Made by a program: the position numbers and the translations under genes. A DNA stretch of 64,000 bases from Sphingomonas sanxanigenens DSM 19645 = NX02 (GTDB lineage Bacteria; Pseudomonadota; Alphaproteobacteria; Sphingomonadales; Sphingomonadaceae), in assembly GCF_000512205.2 (NCBI RefSeq), contig NZ_CP006644.1, positions 3,982,501-4,046,500 of the forward strand, read 5' to 3'. The notes beneath the pieces were generated by a model. It saw nothing but the letters and a program-made list of their open reading frames with translations, was not told where the DNA came from and ran no database searches. Shown here piece after piece: positions 34,170 to 43,873 of this stretch; within the stretch, counting starts at the first letter, position 1, and each line of letters begins with the position of its first letter.

Positions 34170-35723
34170 CTACATCGCCGAATCGTAGAAGGCGTCGAGA
34201 TCGCGCTTGAGCGCCGACATCGAATCCGGGTGGATGTAGATCATGTGGCCGGACTCATAATATCTGAACGTGAGATTCTGCCGCAGCGCGGGATCGAGCT
34301 GCATGTGCTTCAGATCATATTCGGCGCCGAAGAAGGGCGTCGCCATGTCATAATAGCCGTTGAGCGACAGCACCTTCAGGCGCGGGTTCTGGCGCATCGC
34401 CTGGCTGAGATCGAACGAGGTCGCGGCGAGGCCCTGGTTGCTGCCGTCAGGCGCCTTGTGCTTCTGATCCCAGTTGCCGCGGATGCCGCTGTAGAAATTG
34501 GGGCGGTAGGTGAGCGGCGTCCTGTAGCCCAGCGTGCCGAACAAATAGGTGTTGAGCGCGCCGATATAGGCGCCGCTGATCGCCGTATCGGCCGCATCAT
34601 ATTCCGGGCCGTTGCCCGCGGCATCGACGTCGATGCCGATAAAGCGCGAATCGAGGCGGCCGACGGTGCGGCGGCGATCGCGCATCAATTCCTTGCGGAA
34701 CCGCGCGAGATCGACGCGCAGATCGTTGCGGAGGAGGAAGTCGGGCGACAGGCCGGTATAGGCGCTCATCTGCGCGGCGATGGCATTGCGCTCCGCGTCG
34801 TTGAGATCGTCGCCGCGCGCCAGCGCCTGCAGATAGGGGCCGCGCGCCCAGTTCCGCACCTCGGTCAGCCACGGCTCCAGCGCGGCCGGGCGGTTGGCGA
34901 GGCGGTTGTGATACCAGGCAGTCGCGGCATAGCTCGGCAGATAGGTGACGAAGATCTGGTCGAAGCCGGGCTGACGGATGCCGTAGTTGAGGATCGAGGA
35001 GAGCAGGATGATGCCGTTCATCTGCACGCCCTTCGCCTGAAGGCTGTGGACGAGGCCGGCGCCGCGTAGCGTGCCATAGCTTTCGCCCAGGATGAACTTG
35101 GGCGAATCCCAGCGGCTGTTGATCGTGAGGTAGCGCTGGATCGCCTTGGTGAAGGCGTCGATATCCTGATCCACCCCGAAGAAGTCGGTCTGCTTCGCCT
35201 TGCCGAGCGGGCGCGACAGGCCGGTGCTCATCGCGTCGATGAAGACGATGTCGGTCCTGTCGAGGATCGACTGATGATTGTCGACGATGCGGAAGGGCGG
35301 ATTGGCGGCGACGTCCGTCGTCGGCGTATCGACGCGCACCGGGCCGAAGGAGCCCATGTGCAGCCACATCGTCGACGAGCCCGGCCCGCCGTTGAACATG
35401 AAGGTGATCGCGCGCGGCGCGGCGCCCTTCGCCCGGTCAGCGACATAGGCGGTATAGAACATGCTGCCGACCGGTTCGCCCTCATCGTTGCGGATCGTCA
35501 GCGTGCCGGGGGTGACGGTGTAGGCGATGGTGCGACCATTGATGGTAACGCTGCCGCGCTTGGGCTGGGCATCCTCGACCGCGCTGGCGAGCGCGCTGTC
35601 CGCGTCCGGCTTGTCCTTGCCGTTCTCGGCCGCCGGCGATTTCGCGGCATCCTGGGCAAGCACCGGCGCCGTGGCGGACGAGGCGAGAAGGGCGGCGGCA
35701 AGGGACAGGACAATCAAACGCAT
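34170..35723 (-). CDS. Periplasmic serine carboxypeptidase, S10 family
   Basis: 517 residues with signal peptide MRLIVLSLAAALLASSATAPVLAQ; GAGGA lies 9 nt before ATG 35723. Oxyanion motif FNGGPGSSTMW (111-120), nucleophile Ser215 in ILGESYGTLRG, catalytic Asp in NGYYDMATPF and His in SGHMIYIHP. S10 enzymes remove C-terminal residues at acidic pH; several accept Pro or hydrophobic penultimate residues. It is last in a run GH127, gamma-glutamyltransferase, DUF885, DUF885, S10 read from the operator at 43.5 kb, so peptide trimming in the periplasm is the likely job. Confidence 0.9.
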   Translation of the reverse strand: MRLIVLSLAAALLASSATAPVLAQDAAKSPAAENGKDKPDADSALASAVEDAQPKRGSVTINGRTIAYTVTPGTLTIRNDEGEPVGSMFYTAYVADRAKGAAPRAITFMFNGGPGSSTMWLHMGSFGPVRVDTPTTDVAANPPFRIVDNHQSILDRTDIVFIDAMSTGLSRPLGKAKQTDFFGVDQDIDAFTKAIQRYLTINSRWDSPKFILGESYGTLRGAGLVHSLQAKGVQMNGIILLSSILNYGIRQPGFDQIFVTYLPSYAATAWYHNRLANRPAALEPWLTEVRNWARGPYLQALARGDDLNDAERNAIAAQMSAYTGLSPDFLLRNDLRVDLARFRKELMRDRRRTVGRLDSRFIGIDVDAAGNGPEYDAADTAISGAYIGALNTYLFGTLGYRTPLTYRPNFYSGIRGNWDQKHKAPDGSNQGLAATSFDLSQAMRQNPRLKVLSLNGYYDMATPFFGAEYDLKHMQLDPALRQNLTFRYYESGHMIYIHPDSMSALKRDLDAFYDSAM

Positions 35724-35765
35724 GGGCTGCGATCCTCGATTTCGATGGGATTGAGTGCGATGGGT

Positions 35766-37505
35766 TCAGGCGGCGTTGGGGTTCTTGCCGCCGCCCGCGA
35801 TCCAGTCGTCGATCTTCTCTTCCAGCACGGGCAGCGGGACGGAGCCGAGCCCCAGGATCAGGTCATGGAACCAGCGCTGGTCGAAATCGGCGCCCAGCTT
35901 CGCCTCGGCATCGGCGCGCTTGCGGCGGATCGTCATCTCGCCCAGCTTGTAGGCGAGCGCCTGGCCCGGCCAGCTGATGTAGCGATCGACCTCGGTCTCC
36001 ACCTCGTGGCGGGAGAGCGCGGTGTGATCGAGCAGATAGGCGATCGCCTTCTCGCGGCTCCAGCCATAATGGTGGATGCCGGTGTCGATCACGAGCCGGC
36101 AGGCGCGCCACATCTCGTAGGAGAGGCGGCCGAAATCCTCATAGGGCGTGCGATAGATGCCCATCACCGTGCCCAGCCATTCGGTGTAGAGCCCCCACCC
36201 CTCGCCATAGCCCGAGAAATAGGTCTGCTTGCGGAAATCCGGCCGGTTGGGGCCTTCCAGCGCGAGCGCCGCCTGGAAGCTGTGGCCGGGCACGCATTCG
36301 TGCAGGGTCAGCGCCGGGATCTGGTAGAGCGAGCGCGACGGCAGGTCATAGGTGTTCATCAGGCAGCTTTCGAGCCCGCCGCGGCCCGCGGTGTAGAAGG
36401 GCGCGATCGAATCCGGCACCGGGCGGATGGTGAAGCGATAGCGCGGCAGCAGCCCGATCGTGTCCTTCAGCGCGCCGTCCGCGCGCTTGGCGACATAGGC
36501 GGAAACGCCCATCAACTCGTCCGGCGTCTTGGCGTAGAATTGCGGATCGGTGCGCAGGAAGGTCTTGAACTGGTCGAGCGTGCCGGCAAACCCGGTCTTG
36601 GCCTTCACCTGCTCCATTTCCGCGGTGATCCGCGCGACTTCCTTGAGGCCGATCTGGTGGATCTGCACCGCGGTCAGGTCCAGCGTGGTGTATTGCCGGA
36701 TCTGCGCCTGATAGAAGGCGACACCATCCGGCATCTTTTCCGCGGCAAGCGTGGTGCGCGTCTTCGCGAGATACTCGTCGCGATAGAAGGCCAGCAGCAG
36801 CTTGTAGGCGGGCACGACCTGTTCGGCGATGATCGTGCGCGCTTCGGCGCGCAGCTTTTCCTGGTCGGCGGCGGGGATCGTGCCCGGCAGGGTGGCGAAC
36901 ACCTTGTAGAACGGGCTCTGCGCCGGATCCGCGGTAACATAGGCGGCGATCGAGGCGTCACGGCCGACGAGCGTCGCCCGGGGCACGCTGAAGCCGCGCT
37001 TCAGCCCGGCGCGCATGTTCGCGATATGCTCGCCGAAATAGCGCGGAAGATCGCGCAGGCGGCCGAGATAGCGGCGATATTCGTCGGCGGTGCGGAAGCT
37101 GCCGCGCGGCTCGATGCCCGACCAGAAATTGCTGTCGGCATTGAACGGCATTTCCCACACGCGATAGGGCCCGTCGGCGACGAAGGCGGCGATGCTGGTG
37201 CGATAGACCGCGTAATTGACCTTCTCTTCCGCCGAAAGCTGGTCGACCGGCACCTTGTCCAGCGCGGCGAGCGTGCGCGTCCAATAGGCAATGCGCGCTT
37301 CCTCGCTCTTCGCATCCACCCTGGGCAGGTGGTCGGCGGTCGCGGTCCACGCCTCGTCATCCTCCAGCCGGGCGAACTCGTTCTGCCGCCACGCCCATTC
37401 CGCCTCGTAGATCGCGCGCAGTTGCGCGTCGGCGGTCTGGGCGAGCGCGGCGGTGGGCGCGGCCGAAAGCGCGAGCAGCGCGGCAAGGATGCGGGTGGCG
37501 ACCAT
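35766..37505 (-). CDS. DUF885 metallopeptidase-like protein (copy A)
   Basis: 579 residues from ATG 37505 (AGGGGA upstream), with signal peptide MVATRILAALLALSAAPTAALAQ. The presumed zinc motif is LTLHECVPGHSFQAA (H-E-x3-G-H), followed by SGYGEGWGLYTEWLG and IDTGIHHYGWSREKAI, the conserved DUF885 blocks. Family members are predicted exported metal-dependent peptidases. Its 579 residues equal copy B next door, and the last 30 residues are nearly identical (LGLGSVPLPVLE..IAGGGKNPNAA), showing tandem duplication. It lies between the S10 and copy B genes in one transcript. Confidence 0.88.
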   Translation of the reverse strand: MVATRILAALLALSAAPTAALAQTADAQLRAIYEAEWAWRQNEFARLEDDEAWTATADHLPRVDAKSEEARIAYWTRTLAALDKVPVDQLSAEEKVNYAVYRTSIAAFVADGPYRVWEMPFNADSNFWSGIEPRGSFRTADEYRRYLGRLRDLPRYFGEHIANMRAGLKRGFSVPRATLVGRDASIAAYVTADPAQSPFYKVFATLPGTIPAADQEKLRAEARTIIAEQVVPAYKLLLAFYRDEYLAKTRTTLAAEKMPDGVAFYQAQIRQYTTLDLTAVQIHQIGLKEVARITAEMEQVKAKTGFAGTLDQFKTFLRTDPQFYAKTPDELMGVSAYVAKRADGALKDTIGLLPRYRFTIRPVPDSIAPFYTAGRGGLESCLMNTYDLPSRSLYQIPALTLHECVPGHSFQAALALEGPNRPDFRKQTYFSGYGEGWGLYTEWLGTVMGIYRTPYEDFGRLSYEMWRACRLVIDTGIHHYGWSREKAIAYLLDHTALSRHEVETEVDRYISWPGQALAYKLGEMTIRRKRADAEAKLGADFDQRWFHDLILGLGSVPLPVLEEKIDDWIAGGGKNPNAA

Positions 37506-37590
37506 CGGACTGTTTCCCCTGTGCTTCATTCGTCTGGGAGCGGCTTGTGGCCGCCGCCGCGGCGGCGCGGCAAGCCGTTTCATGCGCATC

Positions 37591-39330
37591 TCAGCGTTCC
37601 GGCGCCGCGTTGGGGTTCTTGCCCCCGCCCGCGATCCACAGGTCGATCTGCTGTTCGAGCACCGGCAGCGGCACCGAGCCGAGGCCGAGGACGACATCAT
37701 GGAACCAGCGCTGGTCGAACCGCTCGCCCAGTTTCGCCTCCGCCTCGGCGCGCTTGCGGCGGATGGTCATCTCGCCCAGCTTGTAGGCGAGCGCCTGCCC
37801 GGCATCCTTGATGTAGCGATCGACCTCGATCGTCACCTCATGGTCGGAGAGCGCGGTGTGGCTGGAGAGATAGTCGAGCGCCTGCTGGCGGCTCCAGCCC
37901 ATGTGGTGGATGCCGGTATCGATCACCAGCCGCGCGGCGCGCCACATCTCATAGGTTTCGCGGCCGAATTCCTCGTAAGGGGTCTCATAGATGCCCCAGC
38001 CGATGCCGAGCCATTCGGTATAGAGCCCCCACCCCTCGCCATAGCCGGAGAAATAGGTGGTCCGGCGGATCGGCGGGCGGTTGGGGCCCTCCAGCGCCAG
38101 CGCCGCCTGCAGGCTGTGGCCGGGCACGCATTCGTGCAAGGTCAGCGGGTTGATCGTGTAGAGCGGCCGCGCCGGCAGATTGTAGGTGTTCATCACGCAG
38201 CTATCGAGCCCGCCGCCGCCGCCGGTGCTGAACGGCGCGATGTTGGCGGGGGTCGGCAGGATGGTGAAGCGATAGCGCGGCAGCAGCCCGATCGTCTCGT
38301 TGAGCTTCCCGTTCGCCTTGTTGGCGATGTAGGCGGCGTGGGCGAGGAGTTGATAGGGCGTTTTCGCGGTGAATTGCGGGTCCGTCTTGAGGAAGTGGAG
38401 GAAGCCGGCGAAATCGCCCTTCCAGCCCGACGCCTTCATCGTCGCCTGCATGTCGGCATCGATGCGCGCGACCTCCTTGAGGCCGATCGCGTGGATCTGC
38501 TCCGGCGTCAGGTCGAGCGTGGTGAACTCCTTCACCTTGGCGGCATAATAGGCCTTGCCGTCGGGCAGGCTTTCCGCGGCGATATCGTCCCGCGCGCGCG
38601 GCATATAGTCGGTGCGCAGGAAGACCAGCAGCTTCGCATAGGCCGGCGCCACCCGGCCCGCGATCACCGTCCGCGCCTCGGCGCGCAGCCTTTCCTGCTC
38701 GGCGGGCGGGATGCTGCCCGGCATCTGCGCGAAGGCGGTGTAGAAGGGGTTCTGCTCCATGACGGTGCTGGCGAGCGGCTCGACCGTCCTGTCGCGGCCG
38801 GCGACCGCCGGCTTCGCGGGCATGAAGCCACGCTTCAGCCCGGCGCGCATGTTGACGATCTGCTCGTCGACATAGCGCGGCATATCCCGCAGGCGGCCGA
38901 GATAGTTGCGATAATCCTCGGCCTTGGCGAAGCCCTGGCGCGGCGCCAGCCACGTCCAGAAGCCGAACGCCTCCTCATATTCGCCGAACCGGATCTGGTT
39001 CACATAGGCGGTCAGCGCGGTGCGGAAGACCGCCGCGTTGATCGACGCCTCGTTGGACAATTGATCGGCCGGGATCGCATCGAGCTTGGCCAGCGCCGCG
39101 CTCCAATAGGCGCGGCGGCGCTGCTGGCTGGCGGCATCGACATGCGGCATGCCGGTGACCGGACGGTTCGACCCTTCCGGATCGAGCAGCAATTCGTTGG
39201 TCCGCCACGTCCATTCGGCGTCGAGCAACGCATCGAGCCGGGCATCGGCCGAGCCGGGGACGGCCTGCGCGCGCGCCGGAGTGGCGGCAACGCAGGCCAG
39301 CGCCAGCAGTGCGGCAAGGCTGCGCCGCAT
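37591..39330 (-). CDS. DUF885 metallopeptidase-like protein (copy B)
   Basis: 579 residues; ATG 39330 lies 2 bp after the stop of the gamma-glutamyltransferase gene, so translation is likely coupled. Signal peptide MRRSLAALLALACVAATPARAQ. The same metal motif (LTLHECVPGHSLQAA), FSGYGEGWGLYTEWLG and GIHHMGWSRQQAL blocks as copy A. Differences are mainly in the N-terminal third and in the segment GGGGGLDSCVMNTYNLPARP, so the two copies may prefer different peptides. Confidence 0.88.
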   Translation of the reverse strand: MRRSLAALLALACVAATPARAQAVPGSADARLDALLDAEWTWRTNELLLDPEGSNRPVTGMPHVDAASQQRRRAYWSAALAKLDAIPADQLSNEASINAAVFRTALTAYVNQIRFGEYEEAFGFWTWLAPRQGFAKAEDYRNYLGRLRDMPRYVDEQIVNMRAGLKRGFMPAKPAVAGRDRTVEPLASTVMEQNPFYTAFAQMPGSIPPAEQERLRAEARTVIAGRVAPAYAKLLVFLRTDYMPRARDDIAAESLPDGKAYYAAKVKEFTTLDLTPEQIHAIGLKEVARIDADMQATMKASGWKGDFAGFLHFLKTDPQFTAKTPYQLLAHAAYIANKANGKLNETIGLLPRYRFTILPTPANIAPFSTGGGGGLDSCVMNTYNLPARPLYTINPLTLHECVPGHSLQAALALEGPNRPPIRRTTYFSGYGEGWGLYTEWLGIGWGIYETPYEEFGRETYEMWRAARLVIDTGIHHMGWSRQQALDYLSSHTALSDHEVTIEVDRYIKDAGQALAYKLGEMTIRRKRAEAEAKLGERFDQRWFHDVVLGLGSVPLPVLEQQIDLWIAGGGKNPNAAPER

Positions 39331-39332
39331 CG

Positions 39333-41057
39333 TCAGAAGCCCGCCGCCAGCCCGGACCGGCGCGGATCGGCGACGCCGGACAGCCCGCCATCCGCGGTCC
39401 GCTCGATCGCGTGGATCGATCCGAAGTGCCAGTTATAGGGCGTGGTCGGCTTGACGACGACGCCATAGGTGCGCGCGAGATCGTCGCGCGTCTGCTGCGT
39501 CACGCGGGTCTCGATCGTCGCGGGCAGATCGATCTGCGAGCCCTGGAAGCGCGGCGCGTCGACCGCCTGCTCCAGCGTCATGCCATAGCCGAGATAGTTG
39601 ATCAGCGTCAGCGCCACCGCGCGCGAGGAGAGGCCGGGCGATCCGATCACCAGCCTGGGCTTGCCGTCCTTCGCGACGATCGTCGGCGGGAAGGGCGAGA
39701 TCACCCGCCGGCCGGCGCCGGTGCCCGTGCCCGGAAAGGGATTGCCGGTGTTCATCGCGATGCCATCCACCACCTGGCCGGTGGCGAAGGTGCTGCCGTA
39801 GACGGTGTGGGTGACGGAGACCATGTTGCCCTCCGCATCGACCGCGACGAGATGGTCCGTGTCGGTCGAGCGCTGGTCCTTCAGGTCGGCGGGCGTCGCG
39901 GCCAGCTCCATCCCCGGCATCGGCGCGGCGGCGCTGGCGGCGGGGAGCGGCTTGGCGGCGCTGCCCTCGATCAACGTCCGCATCATCGCCGCATATTCCT
40001 TGGAGAGAAGCGTCTGCAGCGGCACGTCGAACGACAGCGGATCCTTCACATAGCTGTCGGTGGCGTTCTCCGCGAAGGCGAAGGTCCGGCGCATCCGGTT
40101 GAAGCTCTCCGCGGACTGCGCATAATGCGGCTGCGCGTTCAGATCCCAGGGCTCGATGATGTTGAGGATCATCGAGATCAATGTGCCCGCGGTCGACGGC
40201 GGCGGCGCGCTGATGATGTCATGCCCGCGGAAGGTGGAGCGCGTCGGCTCCTCCCAGCGCACCGCGTAGCTGGCGAGATCGTCCATGCTGATCTGGCCGC
40301 CGGTGCGCTGCGCCTCCGCCACGAATTTGCGCGCCCATTCGCCCTTGTAGATATAATCCGGCCCCTCGGCGCCGATGCGCTTCATCGTCGCGGCGAGGCG
40401 CGGCCGGGTGACGATGGTGCCGACCGGGGGCACATAGCCGTTGGGCAGGAATTCCTCGCGGCCCGAAGGATAGGCGGAAAGCCGGCCCATCGCCGCCTCC
40501 GCCATCTCGCCATAGAGGAAGCTGTACATCGGGAAGCCGTTTTCGGCGATGCCGATCGCGGGTTTGAAATAATCCGCCCATGGCAAGGTACCGAAGCGGT
40601 CCGCGGCGGCCTTCAGCCCGGCGACGGTGCCGGGCACGCCGATGCGGACGCCCGAGGTTTCCGCGACGACCTTCTCGTTCGAGGTATAGGCGATCCAGCC
40701 CGGCGAATTGGGCGCGCCCTTCTTCGTCTTGTTGAGTTCGGCATCGAGATAATAATATTTGCCGGTCTTCGCCTCATAATAGAGGATCGACATGCCGCCG
40801 GCGAGCGTCGTCATCTGCGGCTCGACGATCGGCTGGATGATCACGCCGACCAGCGCCGCATCCATCGCATTGCCGCCCTTGCGCATCACCTCCACCATCG
40901 CCCTGGTGACGAGCGGGTGGTTGGCGGAGGCCATCGCCTTCTTCGCGGTGACCGCGGGCTTGGCGCCCTGTTCCTGCGCGACGGCGGCAGGCGGCGCGGA
41001 GATCGCGGCCAGGCAGCCCAGACAGGCCGTGATCATCAGCTTCGCTCGTTTCGTCAT
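39333..41057 (-). CDS. Gamma-glutamyltransferase (periplasmic)
   Basis: 574 residues with signal peptide MTKRAKLMITACLGCLAAISAPPAAVAQ; AAGGGGGCAAGG precedes ATG 41057. The autoprocessing Thr is Thr400 in STDTDHLVAVDAEGNMVS. Substrate-pocket blocks RKGGNAMDAALVGV and FPPTIVAKDGKPRLVIGSPG are present. It cleaves gamma-glutamyl amides in the periplasm. Unlike the transferase-like protein at 14 kb it is exported, and it sits in the GH127-peptidase run, so it probably helps strip peptides taken up from outside. The next gene follows at once. Confidence 0.92.
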   Translation of the reverse strand: MTKRAKLMITACLGCLAAISAPPAAVAQEQGAKPAVTAKKAMASANHPLVTRAMVEVMRKGGNAMDAALVGVIIQPIVEPQMTTLAGGMSILYYEAKTGKYYYLDAELNKTKKGAPNSPGWIAYTSNEKVVAETSGVRIGVPGTVAGLKAAADRFGTLPWADYFKPAIGIAENGFPMYSFLYGEMAEAAMGRLSAYPSGREEFLPNGYVPPVGTIVTRPRLAATMKRIGAEGPDYIYKGEWARKFVAEAQRTGGQISMDDLASYAVRWEEPTRSTFRGHDIISAPPPSTAGTLISMILNIIEPWDLNAQPHYAQSAESFNRMRRTFAFAENATDSYVKDPLSFDVPLQTLLSKEYAAMMRTLIEGSAAKPLPAASAAAPMPGMELAATPADLKDQRSTDTDHLVAVDAEGNMVSVTHTVYGSTFATGQVVDGIAMNTGNPFPGTGTGAGRRVISPFPPTIVAKDGKPRLVIGSPGLSSRAVALTLINYLGYGMTLEQAVDAPRFQGSQIDLPATIETRVTQQTRDDLARTYGVVVKPTTPYNWHFGSIHAIERTADGGLSGVADPRRSGLAAGF

Positions 41058-41100
41058 CCTTGCCCCCTTGTCGATGTGATGGACGTTCGTGGTGCGCCGG

Positions 41101-43455
41101 TTATGGCGCGATGATGCGCACCCCGAAGACGGGGCCGCAGCGGGTGGTGTCGTTGGCGGGCTGGAAGCGGATCAGCACGCTTTGCTTGCCGCGGGTCAGA
41201 GCCTCGGGGATCGCATAGGCGCGATCGAAGAAATCGCCGGGCACCGCGCCGTCCAGCCGCTGGGTGGCGATGCGGGTGCCGTCGACGAGGATGTCGAACA
41301 GCTTGTTGCGCTCCTCCCCCCAATAGGTCGCCTGCAGCCGCAGCGGGCCGGGCCGCACCTGAGCGCGGAATTCGAAATAGCCGAAGGTGCGCGCGTCGCG
41401 GCCGTGGCGGCTGCGATAGGTGACGGCATAGCTGTTCTTCGCGGTGAGCTGGTGATCGCGCTCGGGCTGCATCTCGCCGAGGTTGATCACGTCCACCGAT
41501 CGCGCCGCAAGATCGCGCAGCCGCGCCTGTTCGGCGGCATAGGCGGCCTGCTCGCGCGTCCAGCCGGCATCGTCGAACGCCTTGAAATAGACCGCGGTGC
41601 GCCGATCGCGCATCTGGAAGAAGGGCGCGAAGGCGAGATCGCCGGGCCGGGCGATGCCCTGCGTGCGAAACCGGCCCGCGGCGGCATCCACCGGCGCGAA
41701 ACCGGCGAGCACATCGGCGGCGACCAAAGCGGGCGCCGGCCCGTCGAACGGCCGGTCGGCGGGGCCGAGATCGGCGGCAAGCACGACCGGGCCGTGCAGC
41801 AGCGCGATCGTCGCCGGATCGTCGTTGGTCGGCTCGGTGCGCAGCGCCATCGGCAGGGTCAGGACGATGCGGTCCCCTGCCCGCCACCGCCGGTCGATCC
41901 GCGCATAGCCATCCGTCACCGCCAGCGGCTCCGCCTTGCCGTTGATCGCCAGCGCGGCGCCGCGGCACCAGCCGGGGATGCGCAGCGCGATCGGAAAGCG
42001 GCCGTCGCCCGGCTGCTCGACGGTCAGCGCGATGCTGTCACCGAAGGGATAGGCGGTTTCCAGCCGCAGCCGCGCTCGCTTCCCGCGCCAGTCCAGCACC
42101 GACGGGATATAGAGATTGACCAGCAGCGCGCCGTCGTCGCCCGCCCACCAGATGCTCTCGCCATGCTTGGCATGGGTCTCCATGCCGCTGCCGACGCAGC
42201 ACCAGAAATGATCGAACGGCTTCGACCATTCGCGCGCCGCGCCCGACATCAGCGGCACCATATAGGCGAACATGCCGGTCGCCGGATCCTGATGCGCGAG
42301 CATATGGTTGATGTGCGCGCGCTCATAATAATCGAACAGCCGCGCCTCGGGCCGCCAGGCATAAAGATGCCGGGTGAGTTTCAGCATATTGTAGCTGTTG
42401 CAGCTCTCGCAGGTCTCTTCGGTGATATGCTTGCTGATCGTGCGCGGCGCGGTGAAATATTCGCGATCGGCATTGCCGCCGATGACATAGCTGTAATCGC
42501 GGGTGACGGTTTCCCAGAAGAAGCGCGGCGCGACCGCGTGCTCGGGCTTGCCGGTGACCTCATGCAGGCGAGCGAGGCCGATGATCTTGGGGATCTGCGT
42601 GTTGGCGTGGATCCAGGGCAGCGAATCCTGCCGCACGCTCAGCGGATCGAGCACTTTGCGGTGGCGGATGCGCTCGGCCAGCGCCAGCCAGCGCGGATCG
42701 CCGGTGCGGGCGTGGAGTTCGGCGAAACTCTCGTTGATGCCGCCATGCTCGCAATCGAGCACCCGCTGCACCTGATCCTCGTCGAGCGCGGCGAACACCC
42801 GATCGATATAGCCCCCCAGCGCGACCGCGACCGGCAGCGCCCTGGCATTGCCGCACCATGTCTGCGCATCGAACAGGCCGGCGAACAGCTTGTGCCAGTT
42901 GTAGAAGGGCACCCAGCAGCCGTTGAGATCGAACCCCATCGAGCGGATGTCACCCGCGACCAGTTCCGGGAACAGCGCCTTGCCGGTCTCCACCACATCG
43001 CCGCGCTTCCGCGAAAAGCCCGCGACATAGCCATCGCCATGCGCCGCCTGACAGGCGGCGAGTTCATCGACGATATAATCGACCCGCTGCCGGCACGCGG
43101 CATCGCCCGTCTGCGCATGCATCAGCGAGAGCGCGGTCAGATAATGGCCGAGCGTATGGCCGGCGATCGTATCGCTCTCCCACCCGCCATAGACTTCGCC
43201 CTTCGGCGCCAGCCCGGCGAAGACGCGGAAATTGTGGAGCAGGCGGTCGGGTTCGAGGCGGAGGAGATAGGCGCGGTTGGCTTCGATGGCGTCGAGCCAG
43301 GTGGAGGGTAGGAGGCGGACGGAGTGGATTGGGAGCGGGTGCGCGCGGGATAGCGCTGGTGCCGATCGCGCTGCCGCCAGCGCTGGACACGACGACAGGA
43401 CGGCGGTTGCCGTTCCGATCATTAACGCTCTGCGGCTGATCGAGCCATACGCCAT
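41101..43455 (-). CDS. GH127 beta-L-arabinofuranosidase (HypBA1-like)
   Basis: 784 residues starting at ATG 43455; the ribosome site is weak. SSCPALAAA suggests a signal or lipobox-like N-terminus. The zinc/nucleophile set of GH127 is complete: Glu347-x-Cys349 (EETCESCNSYN) and the vicinal Cys419-Cys420 (FWCCVGSGMETHAKHGES); Glu332 is placed as the acid/base. In the founding enzyme from Bifidobacterium longum, Glu338, Cys340, Cys417 and Cys418 hold zinc and Cys417 is the nucleophile. That enzyme releases L-arabinose from arabinofuranosides beta-linked to hydroxyproline of plant extensin. A GTATACGAT operator lies 40 bp upstream, shared with the hydroxyproline genes. Confidence 0.9.
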   Translation of the reverse strand: MAYGSISRRALMIGTATAVLSSCPALAAARSAPALSRAHPLPIHSVRLLPSTWLDAIEANRAYLLRLEPDRLLHNFRVFAGLAPKGEVYGGWESDTIAGHTLGHYLTALSLMHAQTGDAACRQRVDYIVDELAACQAAHGDGYVAGFSRKRGDVVETGKALFPELVAGDIRSMGFDLNGCWVPFYNWHKLFAGLFDAQTWCGNARALPVAVALGGYIDRVFAALDEDQVQRVLDCEHGGINESFAELHARTGDPRWLALAERIRHRKVLDPLSVRQDSLPWIHANTQIPKIIGLARLHEVTGKPEHAVAPRFFWETVTRDYSYVIGGNADREYFTAPRTISKHITEETCESCNSYNMLKLTRHLYAWRPEARLFDYYERAHINHMLAHQDPATGMFAYMVPLMSGAAREWSKPFDHFWCCVGSGMETHAKHGESIWWAGDDGALLVNLYIPSVLDWRGKRARLRLETAYPFGDSIALTVEQPGDGRFPIALRIPGWCRGAALAINGKAEPLAVTDGYARIDRRWRAGDRIVLTLPMALRTEPTNDDPATIALLHGPVVLAADLGPADRPFDGPAPALVAADVLAGFAPVDAAAGRFRTQGIARPGDLAFAPFFQMRDRRTAVYFKAFDDAGWTREQAAYAAEQARLRDLAARSVDVINLGEMQPERDHQLTAKNSYAVTYRSRHGRDARTFGYFEFRAQVRPGPLRLQATYWGEERNKLFDILVDGTRIATQRLDGAVPGDFFDRAYAIPEALTRGKQSVLIRFQPANDTTRCGPVFGVRIIAP

Positions 43456-43493
43456 GTCGCGACCGAATCTCCCAAATCTTCCCCGATAGTATA

Positions 43494-43509
43494 ATATACG
43501 GTATACGAT
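43494..43509. promoter_or_regulatory. Family-2 operator upstream of the GH127 operon
   Basis: ATATACGGTATACGAT differs in a single base from the site at 45481. It lies 39-54 bp before the GH127 start and 2 kb from the hydroxyproline genes. Confidence 0.7.
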
Positions 43510-43844
43510 GCAACTGCGTTGAGCAATCTGCCGATAATCTGTCGCCCCTGCTTGGTTTCATAGCTGAGGTGATCGTTGCCCTTGCAGACGGCCGGCAAAC
43601 TATCCGACGTTACGCTTGGAGAAGCCAAACTCTCCCAATGTGCCACGCCTAGTGCCCATCATAACGGCTACCATTACCAGTGGCCTTTGTCGCGCCGTGG
43701 TGCTGCGCCAAGTCCGATCATTTTTTGGATACTATTCCATTCCAGGGGAAGATATTCTTTCCCGAATCGTCGGTTATTTTCATCTCCTTCTATCAAATAT
43801 GGCTATCGACTAGCAAACGAAGCCGAGCTAATCATCTGATCTAT

Positions 43845-43850
43845 TATAAT
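43845..43850 (+). promoter_or_regulatory. -10 element TATAAT before the AT-rich gene
   Basis: An exact TATAAT lies 24 bp before the ATG at 43874, giving a short leader that includes the ribosome site GGAG. No good -35 element is obvious. Confidence 0.38.
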
Positions 43851-43873
43851 TATCGTACTTTGGAGCGCGAAGA

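Larger units (their letters stand above)
43456..43873. other. AT-rich intergenic region with operator and promoter
   Basis: About 420 bp, clearly more AT-rich than the surroundings from about 43700 on. It contains the family-2 operator (43494-43509) near its left end and a likely promoter at its right end. I see no gene with family similarity; a reverse-strand frame around 43422-43646 was considered and set aside. Confidence 0.45.

Noticed and set aside
43422-43646. 74-residue reverse frame upstream of the GH127 gene
   Set aside because: It would include the family-2 operator within its coding sequence, has no family match and no ribosome site that I could identify.
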